From: Chamaelirium japonicum
Taxonomy: Eukaryota > Streptophyta > Magnoliopsida > Liliales > Melanthiaceae
Length of the DNA stretch: 64,000 nucleotides
Assembly: GCA_947650365.1 (NCBI GenBank)
Contig: OX393553.1
Location: 70,479,463 to 70,543,462 of the forward strand
Direction: 5' to 3'
The notes under the pieces are model-generated. The model did no database searches and had not been told where the DNA came from. It was given only the letters and a program-made list of their open reading frames with translations. The position numbers were made by a program, and so were the translations under genes. Shown one piece after another: positions 1 through 11,179 of this stretch. The first letter of the stretch is position 1. Each line of letters opens with the position of its first letter.

Positions 1-149
1 TTGAACCATTCCTATACGAACAAATATGATGTGTGTCCCCGCTAACGATTATCCAGTTCTGATCTAATACAGAATTAATGGTAGCCATCAGAACATCCCC
101 CTCATCTGAATCCCTCGATAAGGCTTAACCGGCGGATTCAGCATTCTTG

Positions 150-930
150 CCCTTGGATGACCTTGAGCAATCTAGTCTTACTCCTCCTTTACACTTTTAC
201 TCCGATTTTAAGTGCCCAGATCTTTCGCACTTCCAACAAGTGCCTTGCCTTTTCTTCTTTTTTGCTCCCGCAACGAACGTTAGCGTCTTGGATTGATTAT
301 CACCACCTGTCTCGCTCGTCCCCTTTAATCAGAGTTTATTTACGAGAAGTGTATCCATGACATCCTCCAACTTAATAGATTCCTTCCTGTAAAGCATTGT
401 GGCCTTCAGATACTCATAAGACTGGGGCAAAGATCCTAAAAGAAGTAGCGCCTTATCTGTATCCTTCATGTCTTTACTGATGTTAAGGAGTTCTTCTGCC
501 AGTTGATTGAAGGCCGATATATGCTCCGTAATCCTTGTACCTTCCGCCATCTGAAGAGCGTAGATCTTTTGCTTCAGGTACAATCGGTTCATGAGCGATC
601 GGGTCAAGTACATACTCTCCAACTTCTAGCCCATAGTTTTACCTTGGGGATTTCCCTAGAGACATTCGCCAATACGACCTTCGCGAGACACATTCGAATC
701 ACGCTCGCTGCCTTCAAATCAAACTCAATCCAATCATCGTTCGACATCGAGTCCGGCTTGACGCCCTTCATAACTTTGTGCAATCCACCTTGAATCAACG
801 CATCCCTAACTTGTTTTTGCCATAAGCCAAAGTTGATTTGGGCATCGAACTTCTCGATCTCGAACCATAGGTTCGATCCTTAAGTCATCATCTTCGAATA
901 ATTCATCATCGAACCGGCACCTCCGAATCA
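150..930 (-). pseudogene. Ty1/copia gag remnant (UBN2-type)
   Basis: Read on the minus strand, two overlapping frames give a recognisable copia gag core. The N-terminal part (about 890 to 610) contains KFDAQINFGLWQKQVRDAL, and the next part (about 622 to 329) contains MYLTRSLMNRLYLKQKIYAL and LLGSLPQSYEYLKATM, both typical of the UBN2 / gag-polypeptide of LTR copia family that forms the particle coat. Further on, near 205-225, a CWKCERSGH stretch looks like a decayed CCHC zinc knuckle. Frameshifts and stops separate the pieces, so no full protein can be made. No protease, integrase or RT follows, because the element runs off the left edge of the window. A primer-binding-like site and an LTR-like region lie just upstream at higher coordinates, as expected for this orientation. 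Family assignment is confident; clade is not. Confidence 0.8.
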
Positions 931-956
931 CAAACAAGTGCTCTAATACTAATTTT

Positions 957-986
957 TTGGTATCACCCTGAACCTTAGCTCATACC
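957..986 (-). other. Primer-binding-site-like sequence of the copia remnant
   Basis: On the minus strand the sequence reads TTGGTATGAGCTAAGG, close to the TTGGTATCAGAGC primer-binding site that pairs with initiator-Met tRNA in many plant LTR elements. It lies about 70 bp upstream of the gag remnant, in the right order. The mismatches fit the decayed state of the element. Confidence 0.45.
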
Positions 987-1700
987 AATTTATTATGATA
1001 TGAGGCCTTCGCGCGATGGAAGGAGCAAGAGAAACACAACGTGTGAGAAACTTTCCAAAGAAGACGATGGTTCATCACCACCAAGAAGACGAAACAACAG
1101 AGTAAAGCAAACAAAGCAATCACAGGCGATGTCCGGTAACGACAATCAATGGATTCACTATTGTGAAAATGATCGAGTACAAGAACTTTGCCTCTTCCAA
1201 TCCCGCACAATACCCTCAAAGAGAAGCCCTCCCACAAGTGACTAGATCCCGCAACCCTCTCACCTCGGAGAAATAAGAGCAAAACCTTACCGAAGTCCGC
1301 AAGCCTCCTTGGATCGCTCTCCCTCTCCCTTGATGATAATTGCCTTCTCTTGTAGCTTCTCTTGTCACCTAGTTCGTCCTAGGTCTTCCCTTTTATAGGT
1401 ATACATTCATATACAACTTGTAGAAGGAGTTCTGCGAGAAAACGCAGGCCGAATCGTCTCACCGACATGTGGCCAAATCAAGTTGTGCGCACGACCTGGG
1501 AGGTCGCGTGCACGACTGAAGCTTGTTTACTCGCCCGACTTTTATGCCGATGCCAGTCGTGCGCACGACCTGTGAAAGTCGTGTGCACGATTATGCCTAG
1601 CCCTATTCCTACTAGCTCCAGAGCTATGTCTTCCACCATTTCTTCGCGCACGAATCTTGGAGTTATATATGGCTTGTTTGGAGTCATATCTTCAACAAAG
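987..1700 (-). mobile_element. Probable 5' LTR of the copia remnant (outer boundary not seen)
   Basis: This stretch lies immediately upstream (minus strand) of the primer-binding-like site. It contains a minus-strand TATA motif CCTATAAAAGG at about 1392-1402, roughly 400 bp before the putative LTR end, as expected for an LTR promoter. Between 1486 and 1595 there are repeated near-palindromes built on GTCGTGCGCACGAC. No TG...CA outer end or second LTR was found, so the extent is uncertain. Confidence 0.45.
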
Positions 1701-2027
1701 CGCACCCAAGATACTACACGTCAGATGCTAAGTGCACCCCTATCTTTTCCCCCTATGCACCTTGAACCATGCGTTGTGCTTTTTTCTTTGCACTTTGCAC
1801 CCCTTTGTGTGTGATTTCTCTTTGTGCGCCTTGCGATTGAGTCTTCCCTTGCATGTAGTATAAGCATGTTCTTTCCTTGCGCCTTGCATGAGTGCATTCT
1901 TGCATCTTGCACAGGTGCGTAGCACCTTGCGCCTTGAACGATAGTGTCCTTCTTTCGCTAAGCACGAGTATGCCCTTCTTGCGATTGGGTTTTAGCAAAA
2001 GCTAACCCAGCATAAATAAGAAATTAA

Positions 2028-2285
2028 GGCGATGTTTGGAATGAGAAAGAAATATTCTGCTTAATCCTCATCCAGAAGAGGGTATACCCATGAATTACTG
2101 TTTCTAATGTAATCCGATGGTTCAACATTCCGGTTAGAATAGAAACGCACGGAGTGATATATTATCGTTCCCAACTCCTTCATTCTACTGGAACAAATAC
2201 TATCCGTTACTTTTAAAATATGGAACTGGGAATAGAAATAGACTATTCTTGAATTAATGATGCCAAACATGCACCCCCCCCCCCG
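2028..2285 (+). mobile_element. MITE, family A copy 1 (GGGTGTGTTTGGCAT ends)
   Basis: About 258 bp bounded by GGCGATGTTTGGAAT on the left and the inverted ATGCCAAACATGCACC on the right, followed by a C-run. It is flanked by TAA on both sides (2025-2027 and 2286-2288), a 3-bp target duplication of the PIF/Harbinger kind. The interior matches copies at 2356-2611 and, inverted, at 41273-41515. It has no coding capacity. Confidence 0.75.
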
Positions 2286-2355
2286 TAAGTTCACTCCCGT
2301 CCATGTCCATACATGTAACGTACAAACCATATATTTTTCGACTATGACCTCCCTT

Positions 2356-2611
2356 GGAGTGTTTTGTGTTTGGCATGATGAACAACTGTTCCGCTTAAAC
2401 CTCATCCAGAAGAGGTTAATCCTGTCAATTACTATTTCCAGTCTAATCCTATGGTTCAATGTTCCGGTTAGCATAAAAACGAACGGAATGACAAGTTATA
2501 TTTCCAAAGTCGATCTTTATTCCACCGGAGCAAATAGTATCCGTTGATTTTGAAATATGAAACCGCGGATAGAAACAGAAGAGTCGATCCAGAATGATGC
2601 CAAACACCCCC
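2356..2611 (+). mobile_element. MITE, family A copy 2
   Basis: It has the same orientation as copy 1 and lies about 70 bp downstream of it. It shares GTTTGGCATGATGAACAACT at the left end, AATGATGCCAAACACCCCC at the right end and a collinear interior (CTCATCCAGAAGAGG, GGTTCAATGTTCCGGTTAG). The exact left end is diverged, so the target duplication cannot be read. Confidence 0.65.
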
Positions 2612-2639
2612 TAGCTTATCCGCTATTCCGTGTTTTCGA

Positions 2640-3390
2640 TGGACGGCAGATCTGCTCGCTGCAGATCGCACGTGCCAATCACACGTGTAACATGCATGTA
2701 GTTAGCCAGCAGGGAAAAAAAAAACACGTAGACAAAACCGAGCATACGTACGTACGTACGCACCCGAAGAGCTCCCCCCCTTAGCTGCCTCGACTGTGGA
2801 CAGCGTGGCAATGGAGTCATGGTCCTGCAGGAACAGTGGACAAGGACCAAACCAATCCCCATGTACTCTTGTTGGCTCCACAGGGAAAAGGTGAAGGAGG
2901 GAGGAAAGATACCACTGAGCCATTGGAAATGGAGCAGCAGTGTACCCTGCCCCCCATGGGCTTGCATGATGACCACCCAAGCCAAGGGTGGGGGGTGATC
3001 TCAGAGGTATCATAACACCCTCCCCCTCCCCTCTGACATGTGAAAGCAAAGGGGGGCAGCCAGACCCATTGACCACTTTGACCCACACCATCATCACCCA
3101 AAACCCTAGCTAGCTCTATCATTCCACATTCCATGTATGCTAGCTTGGAAGGAGGAAGAGGGCCCTAGGCCCATGGTGTAATGAATGGGAGGTAGCCCCA
3201 AGTTTACCATTTTACCCCAAGACCAGAGGTCTAGGCCAAGCATTTGGTCATGACAAGGACTTGCACAAACACCTATCCTCATAATTTCCCTCCTTGTCTT
3301 CTTTTGTGTTGTGGGGGTAGAGAGAGAGACCTAGGGTTTTGAAAGGGCACACATTTCTTCCAGTCTATCTTCATGGATAAAAGAACAAAG
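2640..3390. other. Unassigned single-copy-looking sequence
   Basis: No gene recognised. The stretch is richer in GC than its surroundings, with short C- and G-runs and a (GTAC)n-like tract at 2747-2762. The overlapping minus-strand open frames show no protein-family motif and share no consistent frame. Known conserved plant microRNA sequences were not spotted by eye. Confidence 0.4.
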
Positions 3391-3712
3391 GATAAATTAC
3401 AAAGACCTCCCTCCAGCTATACACTGTATTTTATATTTATTCTTTGTTTTTTTTTTTTGAACAATTTGATCTCTAAACTATGCTCCATTTATATTTAGTC
3501 TCGCCTGTCAACTTTTTATTCCAAAAATAACCTTATTAATTCTTAGTAAGACTTGTATTTAACTTATGCTTACTAGGACAATGATGTTTTTGAAATAAAA
3601 GTTAACAAATGAGCTAAATATAGACGGAGCATAATTCACGGATCTAATTGTTTTTAAAAAAATTAAGGAACTAATATGTAATCTATATAACAAGCTAGGG
3701 ACGTCGGTTTTG
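3390..3712 (+). mobile_element. MITE, family B copy 1 (GGATAAATTACAAARACC end)
   Basis: It starts GGATAAATTACAAAGACC and is collinear with the better-preserved element at 43845-44158, sharing GAACAATTTGATC, the reverse-strand ATTTTTGGAATAAAAGTTGAC-type core and AGAGCATAATT. The right end is decayed. It is a non-coding element of probable Mutator-like type, judged from the 9-bp duplication of the sister copy. Confidence 0.6.
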
Positions 3713-4515
3713 TGCTGACTAGACAAAACGGAACAAAAAAGCTGACTAGGACAAGCTGATTGGACAAAATGAACCGAATAGATCTAACCATTTGTTCAAA
3801 AATTAATGCACGATCACTCCTTGGTTTCAAATCCCCCAACCCATTTAAATTGTACTAAACCCCTAAAATCCTGCCCCATTGAAACTGCACTAAACATGAT
3901 CGTTCTTTCCGTGATCGTTGTTTGCATCAACGGCTATAAATCCGTCTGCTGAAACTTAGGTTGTCCCAAACCATTGGGTCGATCTCGAGGAATCTGTTCG
4001 AACAGAGACAGTTGTGATTGATCGATTATAGGGGAGGGGGAGTTGGTTGCGTCGAAGGCGCTCGCTTCGTGCCAATCGGTACGGGCAAGAAAATGAGTGT
4101 CTATGAATGCCAGTGTACATGTTGTCGTCGAAAGTGTTTTGTTGCTGAAGATGTTGAGGTGTGTTGCTGCTAAAGACAGCCCACTACAGTGCCGACAGAT
4201 ACGGACATACACTAGTAAGATATATAGTTGAGGGGAGGTTTCTGTAATTTGCCCAAGAGAAACATATGTGCATGGCCACAGCCACAGTGAGAGTGACATA
4301 AGCAAAATAGGCATGTTGGGTGGCATGGGGGAAGGACTTTATTTGGGTTGTTTGGGTTGGAATGGAGGGATCAGATGGTTTTTTATTTTTTTATCACCAC
4401 CTTATAAGTATTTAATTCTTTTATGCAGAGAAGGTTGGGTATGGGAGGAAGGGATGGCAGGATTCTGGTCAAGATCACATGTGGACTCACCTCTTTTTTT
4501 TTTTTTTTTTTTTTG
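3713..4515. other. No gene recognised
   Basis: Ordinary AT-rich sequence with short direct repeats of GCTGACTAG(G)ACAA near 3714-3770. Open frames here are short and show no family motif. It ends in a poly(T) run at about 4494-4514. Confidence 0.4.
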
Positions 4516-4519
4516 GTTA

Positions 4520-4800
4520 TTTTGACTTTGTCCCCCCCCAAATTTTGCCTTGAATTAGACTTTACCCCTAATATTTTCATCAATTAGACTTTACCCCCGA
4601 AACTAACTTTTCCATGGCTCACCATCCAAAACTTTATTTCTTTTCCATCAGCTCACCCTTTCTCTTAGATGGTGAGCTGACGGAACAGTTAGTTTTGAAA
4701 GAAAAAGTGTAAATAAAAATATAGGGGGTAAAGTCTAATTCAAGACAAACTTTGGGAGGGGGAGGGGGGGGGGGGGGGGGGGGGGGGGTAAAGTCAAAAA
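4520..4800 (+). mobile_element. MITE with GACTTTGTCCCCCC / GGGGGTAAAGTC ends
   Basis: Inverted termini: the left GACTTTG(T)CCCC...TTGAATTAGACTTTACCCC pairs with the right GGGGGTAAAGTCTAATTCAA...GGGGTAAAGTC. The right arm carries an expanded G-tract (about 30 G) and poly(A), and the left carries poly(T), so the whole element folds back. The middle repeats a small inverted unit, GCTCACC...GGTGAGC. Non-coding. Confidence 0.65.
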
Positions 4801-5020
4801 AAAAAAAAAAATTTAAATAGCACACCCAAATGAGTCTCTCCCATCTATCCATCCCTTGGCTCTCTTCAAGCCTCATAAATGACAACATACCTACATATTG
4901 AAATCAAATTGGTGCAGAAAATTAGGTACAAAGTGTGATATTATATCAGAGCTTGTGAAACAAATTGGCAGACAAGGGAACACACCACCCAACAATTCAC
5001 ACCCCCAAGGCAGGCAGACC

Positions 5021-5059
5021 CCCCCCCCCGCCCCCCCCCCCCCTACATTCCTCCTTAAA

Positions 5060-5118
<59 letters not shown>

Positions 5119-5119
5119 A
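5021..5119. repeat. Compound microsatellite: C-run, (CT)n, (TA)n
   Basis: A broken C-run (about 5021-5043) is followed by (CT)n at 5067-5098 and (TA)n at 5099-5119. Short open frames across it (SLSLSL, IYIYIY) are artefacts. Confidence 0.9.
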
Positions 5120-5478
5120 CCTCTCCTCTCTGATTTCTTTGTGGGTAAACTATGATTACACAATTCCCAACATGGTATGATTTTGTTTCTTATTTAGTCT
5201 CTTCCCCTCACCCATCATGCATGCATGCAAACATTGGATCATACCATGTACAAAACATGGGGTTCTAGACCATCCACTCACTCTATATATAATGCATGGC
5301 AACTGCTGGTTGGGGGCAATGCAACACCATATGGCCATGTTGGGGTCTCACATGTGGGAGATTTGATCCAAAAGGAGAGTTGGGTATTGTTCACTCTCTA
5401 CTATGCATGGGCGGCGCCCATGTAGATATGGGTCATACATGTAGAAAAATGGTGGACAAGATCAAGCATGCACATTAA
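5120..5478. other. No gene recognised
   Basis: Host-like sequence between the microsatellite and the Harbinger-type element. No coding or repeat signal could be assigned. Confidence 0.4.
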
Positions 5479-7465
5479 GGATGCGTTTGGCATTGGTTTT
5501 AAAATTTTAGGTTTTGATTTTGGAATACCAAGAACTAGTTTTGTGCAAAACCAGTTTTAGCTTATCGAAAATCAGTTCTAGAATTATCAATATTTAAGCA
5601 TTTGACAATAAAACCATTTTTGAGCCTAAAACTAGTTTTGCAGTTATTTCCTCTATTTTTAAATATTCTATTTGTAAAATATTTTCTAAAATACTATTCT
5701 TCTACAATATTTTATCTCTCTACAATATTTTCTCTCTAAAATATACTCATTCTATAATATTTTCTCTCTCAAAAATATTCCCTTGCTACAAGATTTTCTC
5801 TCTCTAAAAATATGCTCTCTATAACACTTTCTCTAATATTTTCTCTCTACCCCATTTTTTCTCTCTATGATATTTTCTCTCTATAATATTTTCTCATTCA
5901 GTTTCTCTTTTAAATATTTGTTCTTTAAAATATTTTATCTTTACAATATTTTCTCTCTCTAAATTATTTTTTTTGTAAAATAATTTTTCTCTCTCTATAA
6001 TATTCTCTTTCTACAACATTTTTTCTTTACAATATTTTTTCTTTATAAAATATTATCTTTCTATAATATTTTTTTTATCTGTAATATCTTCGACCTCTTT
6101 CAACAATATTTTTTTTCTATACCATTTTTTCTCTATGATATTTTCTCTGTATAATATTTTTTCCTTTATGTCATTTTCTCTCACTATAATATTTTCTCTT
6201 TCTAAAATATTCTTTCTATAATATTTTCTCTCTCTAAAATATTCTCTTTCTATAAAATTTTCTCTCTAAAATATCATATTCTATAATATTTTCTCTCTAC
6301 AACATTTCTCTCTCTAAAATATTCTCTTTGTATATTATTTTCTCTCTCTAAAATATTCTTTCTATAATATTTTCTCTCTTGAACATTTTCTCTCTCTATG
6401 ATATCTTCTCTCTCTATAATTAATATTTTTCTCCCCTCTACGTTATTTTCTCTCTCTATAATATTTCTTTTCTAAATTTTACTCTCTATAATATATTCTC
6501 TCTCTAAAATATTCTCTTTCTATAATGTTTTGTCTCTATAAAATATTCTCTTTCTATAATATTTTCTCTCTCTATAATATTTTTCTTTTTAAAATATTCT
6601 CTCTCTATAATATTTTCTCTCTCTAAAATATTCTCTTTCTATAATATTTTATCTCTCTAAAATATCCTATTTCTATAAAGTTTCCGCTCTATAACATTTC
6701 TCTCTCTAAAATATTTTCTTTTTATAATATTTTTTTTCTCTAAAATATTTTGTTTCTATTATATTTTCTCTCTCTATGATATCTTCTCTCTTTATTATTA
6801 ATATTTTATCATCTCTATGTTTTTTTCTCTCTCTATAATATTTTCTATCTAAACTACTCTCTATAACATATTCTTTCTCTAAAATATTATCTTTCTATAA
6901 TATTTTTCTCTCTAAAATATTCTCTTTCTATAATATTTTCTCTTTCTACAATATTTTTTCAACAATATTTTCTCTCTACAATATTTTCTCTCTTTATAAT
7001 ATTTCCTCTCTATAATATTTTTTATCTTCAATATTTTCTCTTACTATATATTTATTTATTTAATACTCTCTATCTATATACTTCTCTTTAGAATTTTCTC
7101 TCTATAATATTTTTATATCTATCATATATTTTCTCTAAAGTATTCTCTATAATTATTTTCTCTCTCTTCAATATGATATGTATATATTCTTCCGGTTTTA
7201 ATTTTTTCTCTTTACAATAGTTTCTCTCCACAACATATATGTTATTCACAATAATTTTTTTTAATTATTGTTTTGTCTTGCCTCAAGAACCCAAAAGTAG
7301 AAAATTTCTGCTTTTGTGTTTTGATGCTTTTCTGGTTTTGGTTTTGGAAAACCAATTTTCTAATCGAATCCCAAACGCACTAAAATCTTATACCAAAACC
7401 AATTTGGCAAGCGGAACTAGTTTTGACGCAAAACTAGACCTCCAAAACCAATGCCAAACACACCC
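5479..7465. mobile_element. Non-autonomous PIF/Harbinger element with a minisatellite core
   Basis: The ends are GGATGCGTTTGGCATTGG and the inverted CCAATGCCAAACACACCC, flanked by a perfect TAA target duplication (5476-5478 and 7466-7468). The outer ~150 bp on each side are homologous to the ends of the autonomous element at 31193-37966: both have repeated AAAACCAGTTTTAGCTTATC-type blocks on the left and AACTAGTTTTGACSCAAAAC on the right. The middle ~1.5 kb is pyrimidine-rich tandem repeat with no coding sequence. Size is about 2.0 kb against 6.8 kb for the relative, so it is an internally deleted and repeat-expanded derivative that would depend on a transposase supplied in trans. Confidence 0.8.
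5650..7225 (+). repeat. Degenerate minisatellite, unit about 17/34 bp (TATAATATTTTCTCTCTCTA)
   Basis: Dozens of imperfect copies of TATAATATTTTCTCTCT and AAAATATTCTCTTTC alternate without a fixed period. The plus strand is almost free of G. The unit is A+T-rich with strict strand asymmetry (CT on plus, GA on minus). It lies wholly inside the Harbinger derivative. Confidence 0.9.
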
Positions 7466-7479
7466 TAAAACTCTTTTAG

Positions 7480-7960
7480 CCTTATTAGATCATGCCTTGG
7501 CGCTATGGAAGATCAAGACCCCACTTAAGGCTTAAATTTTTATATGGTTGGTCATCCATAATAAATTATTGACACGGTGCAATCTGGCAAGAAGGAAGCA
7601 TCTAATTAAATCTACATGACTTATCTTATGTTTTATGTGGCAATCACAAGGAGAATGCTAATCACCTATTGTTCAATTGTCCCTAGTTCTCTAGTAGAAG
7701 GCAATCCCTTCAAGCTAGACTTCTCATTAAAGGTATATCAGCTACTGTTAATTTTTTATGGACCAAGTGGAGGAACAAGCAGATTCTGAAATAATTAATG
7801 GAGGAAAGCGTGGAATATAATTGTAGTGGTAGTGTGCTAGAACATCCAGAAAGAGAGGAATCTACAGGTCTTCGACGGGCCATCCAGCTCTGTTGATACT
7901 TTGCTTCTTAGGATAGGGGCATGTCTGAAGACATAAAGCCCATTAATAGGAGATGAGATA
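7480..7960 (+). pseudogene. LINE (L1-type) ORF2 C-terminal remnant
   Basis: The plus-strand frames read LWKIKTPLKA*IFIWLVIHN, then KLLTRCNLARRKH, then CxHLLFNCP, and later WNI...NIQKERNLQVF. This is the zf-RVT region (C-x-C...H..F..C) and the following WxxWxERN tail of plant L1 ORF2 proteins. Several stops and frameshifts make it non-functional. It begins directly after the Harbinger element's target duplication, so its upstream part is either missing or was separated by that insertion. Confidence 0.7.
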
Positions 7961-8499
7961 TCCATTTTAGATTAGCTTCTTTGTAATCTTTTTTTATCTC
8001 TCTTTCTCTTGGATCCACTAGATTCTTATTTTTTCTTTTCTTTCCCTTCTAATAAGGGAGGTTTTTCCTAGAATGGCCCCCAACTATGTCGTATTGTTGT
8101 GAATAGACCTGATTGCCTTTTGCATTACGTACTTTTCTAGCCCTCTCTATGTGTGAAATGTCATATCCGAACAACTGTTGCTCTTTTATGATCAATTTAC
8201 CCTTACCATGTAATCGGTGGTGGATGGATAAACCGATAAAGTGTAAAAAAAAAAACCGATTCTTCTTTTCCTTTCATTCTCTATTAACTTCTACTCGTCG
8301 TCAGAGATCGTGGTTCCAGATGCCAAAGTCAAAGAAGATTGTATAAGCCGTTGCTTTAAAGCTGAAGTTGAAGAAGATCGTGGTTCAAAACATCGTAACA
8401 ATCAAGGTACTCCTCCTCACTATACACTATGTCGTTATTTGAAACCCTAGACATTCATTGTCCTCTTCACTTGTTTTCTAGCTGGATGTCGTAAACCTT

Positions 8500-8650
8500 A
8501 AGAAACCCTTGATATCCAAGGTACTTAGCCCTTAGAAACCCTAGACATTCAAAGTACGTAGCCCTTAGAAATCCTAGTTTCCATAACTATGGGGATTTCT
8601 AGGGTTTCTATGGTGCAAAAGATGCTTTCAAACCGTGCTACGGTGCAAAA
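8500..8650 (+). repeat. Short direct duplications near the left end of the MULE
   Basis: TTAG(C)CCTTAGAAACCCTAGACATTC-type units occur two to three times, and GGTGCAAAAGATGCTTTCA occurs twice. These are small local duplications, not telomeric repeats. Confidence 0.6.
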
Positions 8651-8689
8651 GATGCTTTCACACATGGAATGTAACTTATGCGTGCGCAA

Positions 8690-9590
8690 TACATACTCGG
8701 ATGCTTCGAAAGTAGTTACTTAATTAGATAAACTATGCGCTGAACCATGATAACAATGGTAAATGCACTAGTGCATTTTAAGTCATATAAATCTAAAACA
8801 TTCCCATAGTAATAAAATATTGCTATTACACCATGACATTCAATATGCTCCAGCAAATACATACTCTGGTACTTCAAAAGTAGCTATTGAGATACAATAT
8901 GCATTGAAGCATGGTAACTATTATAAATGCACCAACATATTTAAAATAACATGGGATTGGTGGAAATTGGATTACATGGTGGCATTCAACATGTTACTAT
9001 TAAAATAATTAAATATATGCTGACGGTGCTTCAAAATGAGCTATTGAGATACAAAATACTCTGAAGCATGGTAATTATGATAAATACGCTAGCGTATTTT
9101 AATTAATATGAACCCAAGGCCATCCCATACGAGTAAATGCATCGGTGTATTTTAACTATGGTAAATACACCGGCGCATTTTAAGTCATATGAACCCAAAA
9201 CATTCCCATAATTATAAAATGTTATTACATCATGACATTCAATATGCTCCAGCACATCATACTTTGGTGCTTCAAAAGTAATTATTAAGATACAATATGC
9301 GCTGAAGTATGGTAACTACTATAAATACACTGGCGCATTTAAAATAATATAAATCCAAAATATCTCCATACTAATAAAATATTGCTATTTTACGGTGACA
9401 TTCAACATGTCGATGCATCAAAAGAAGCTATTAAGATACAAAAAAAAATGCTCTGAAACATGATAATTATGATAAATACACCAACGCATTTTAATTAATA
9501 TGAACCCAAGATATCCCCATACGAGTAAGTACGTTGATGTATTTTAATAATGATAAATGCGTCAGCATATTTTAGAAGTAATATGCGATT
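8690..9590 (+). repeat. Tandem ~150-190-bp repeats carrying short palindromes (MULE left subterminal region)
   Basis: About five diverged copies begin with ACTYTGGTGCTTCAAAAGTAG-like text (near 8690, 8859, 9011, 9257 and 9407), followed by TATTGAGATACAATATGC, a TGAAGCATGGTAACTA block and a TATTTT block. Most copies contain an AAATRCRCYRRCGCATTT-type palindrome (for example near 8765, 9087, 9162, 9323, 9473 and 9553). The open frame at 8820-9008 lies in these repeats and is not taken as a gene. Confidence 0.75.
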
Positions 9591-9614
9591 GGCTTAGTTT
9601 ATTCGTATTGTAAT

Positions 9615-10025
9615 ATGCAGATGGCACTAAGAAAAAGAATAAGATTTAAAAAATCCATTATGCAAGATGATCATTCAGAAGCTGAAGAACATTTCAAATA
9701 TTCATCCGAGAGTTCAAAGGGTATGAAACGTAAGAGAAAATTAGAGGAAGGTGATTGGAAGATGAGGCCTATGAAATGTTCAATAATTTTTTTCATCATG
9801 CGGATTTTGGATATTTTTCAAAGATTTTCTAAAAGAATGGAGACACTTAGAATATCTTGCTTTGGTCATCTGTTGGACATAAAAAAACAGCAGTGTTACA
9901 ATTCATTCCACAACTTGCATATTATCTGCTTCGAAAGCGTACTGCAAAATTTTACTTCAAAATATGAAGTACAACAAAAAAAATTTCTAGGAAGGATTCT
10001 ATGCAATCCTTCATCTACAACATAA
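9615..10025 (+). CDS. Hypothetical ORF inside the MULE
   Basis: A 136-codon open frame starting ATGCAGATGGCACTAAG. It begins with a basic/acidic stretch (KKSIMQDDHSEAEE, KGMKRKRKLEEGDWK) and continues with ordinary hydrophobic residues. It lies just before the DUF1985-like part, where Kaonashi proteins usually begin, so it may be the decayed N-terminal exon of the same gene. I do not recognise a domain, and it may be non-functional. Confidence 0.35.
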   Translation: MQMALRKRIRFKKSIMQDDHSEAEEHFKYSSESSKGMKRKRKLEEGDWKMRPMKCSIIFFIMRILDIFQRFSKRMETLRISCFGHLLDIKKQQCYNSFHNLHIICFESVLQNFTSKYEVQQKKFLGRILCNPSSTT

Positions 10026-10089
10026 CCGCAAGGAAAAGCCTACTAAAAGTGATGGTTTTAGTGGTGGCCGACTAAGGGGTGTCTATTTT

Positions 10090-10600
10090 CCTAGGGGAAT
10101 AAAGTGACACAAAATGAGCTTATGTCATAATAACCAGATGCATCTCAGATTCGATGTTGTGAGCCTTGCTCTTATAGTTATATTAGAGTGCTATATTCTT
10201 GGGATCAACTCCTCTAACAACATCACTTGGTCTTACGTCACAATTGCTAATGACCTTGAGGTCTTCAACAATTACCCATAGGATAATATTGCATACGAAA
10301 TCTTGAAGCATGTAATGAATATAACAAAATTGAAAATAATAAGGCCAATAAAGTATAATTTGTTCAGTTACGTCCCAGCATTGCAGGTATGCAAAATTTC
10401 TAAACAATACTATCATTTTATATTTATATAGTTAAATAAGTTCATATACTCTTGCAGGTTTGGTTTTTTGAGAGGATTCTAGAATTAGGAAGCTTTTACG
10501 CAACTAAAAAAATTGAACCATTGTTTTCTAGGATATATAATTGGTATAACTTTCAGAGTGTTATATATGATCAAGTTGTCAAGTTCTTTAGCAGTGATGA
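10090..10600 (+). pseudogene. DUF1985-like domain remnant of a Ulp1/Kaonashi protein
   Basis: In one plus-strand frame: LECYILGINSS..., then VFNNYP*DNIAYEILKHVMN, then FSYVPALQ; an intron-like gap (GTATGC...TTGCAG, about 10386-10457); then VWFFERILELGSFYATKK and EPLFSRIYNWY. The pattern FNNYPWG..AYE ... ALQVWxFE is the DUF1985 signature found next to Ulp1 protease domains in plant Kaonashi MULEs. The W of FNNYPW is a TAG stop here. The order and spacing to the downstream charged region and protease support the call. Not functional as it stands. Confidence 0.65.
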
Positions 10601-11179
10601 TATAAGTATTTAATCCAATTTATTTTATTATGATTGTTAATAATTATATAACTGATACTTAGAAGCGCTGGAGCAGCTTATATAATGAATATTGTATCGG
10701 TGTATCTTTATAATGAGTTCCTGTTTGTTCTTAGTTTTAACTTTTATATTTTTTAACCCTGTTTATTTTTATTTCTTATCTTTTATTAACTATGTTATTG
10801 TTTATTATAATCTTGTAAGTTCTGATTTTGGATAAGATTAAAATATCCTTGAATAAAATTATAGGATTTGAAAATATAGATGATTTTCAAAAAAAAGGAA
10901 AAAAAAAGTTGAAGAAGAATGATGATCTTGTCAGTTCTGATTTTGGATAATATTGAAATATCTTTGAATGAAATTATAGGATTTGAAAATAAACAGGATT
11001 TTCAAAGAGAGAAAAAAAAGTTGAAGAAGAATGATGACGAGAAAAAGAAGGATATGGTGGCGGATGAGGAGGAAAATGATGAGGGATAATATTTTGCCCA
11101 CTAGAGAAAGTTTATTATTGCTTCTCCATTTGATGGTTGGATTAAAGCAAAAGAAACTCATCATATTTTTTTAAGTATA

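Noticed and set aside
2623-3134. Three overlapping minus-strand frames of 105-131 codons
   Set aside because: No family motif, no shared frame and no splice model; composition follows GC content.
8500-8580. AGAAACCCTAG repeats considered as interstitial telomere sequence
   Set aside because: Units are longer and not CCCTAAA repeats; only two to three local duplications.
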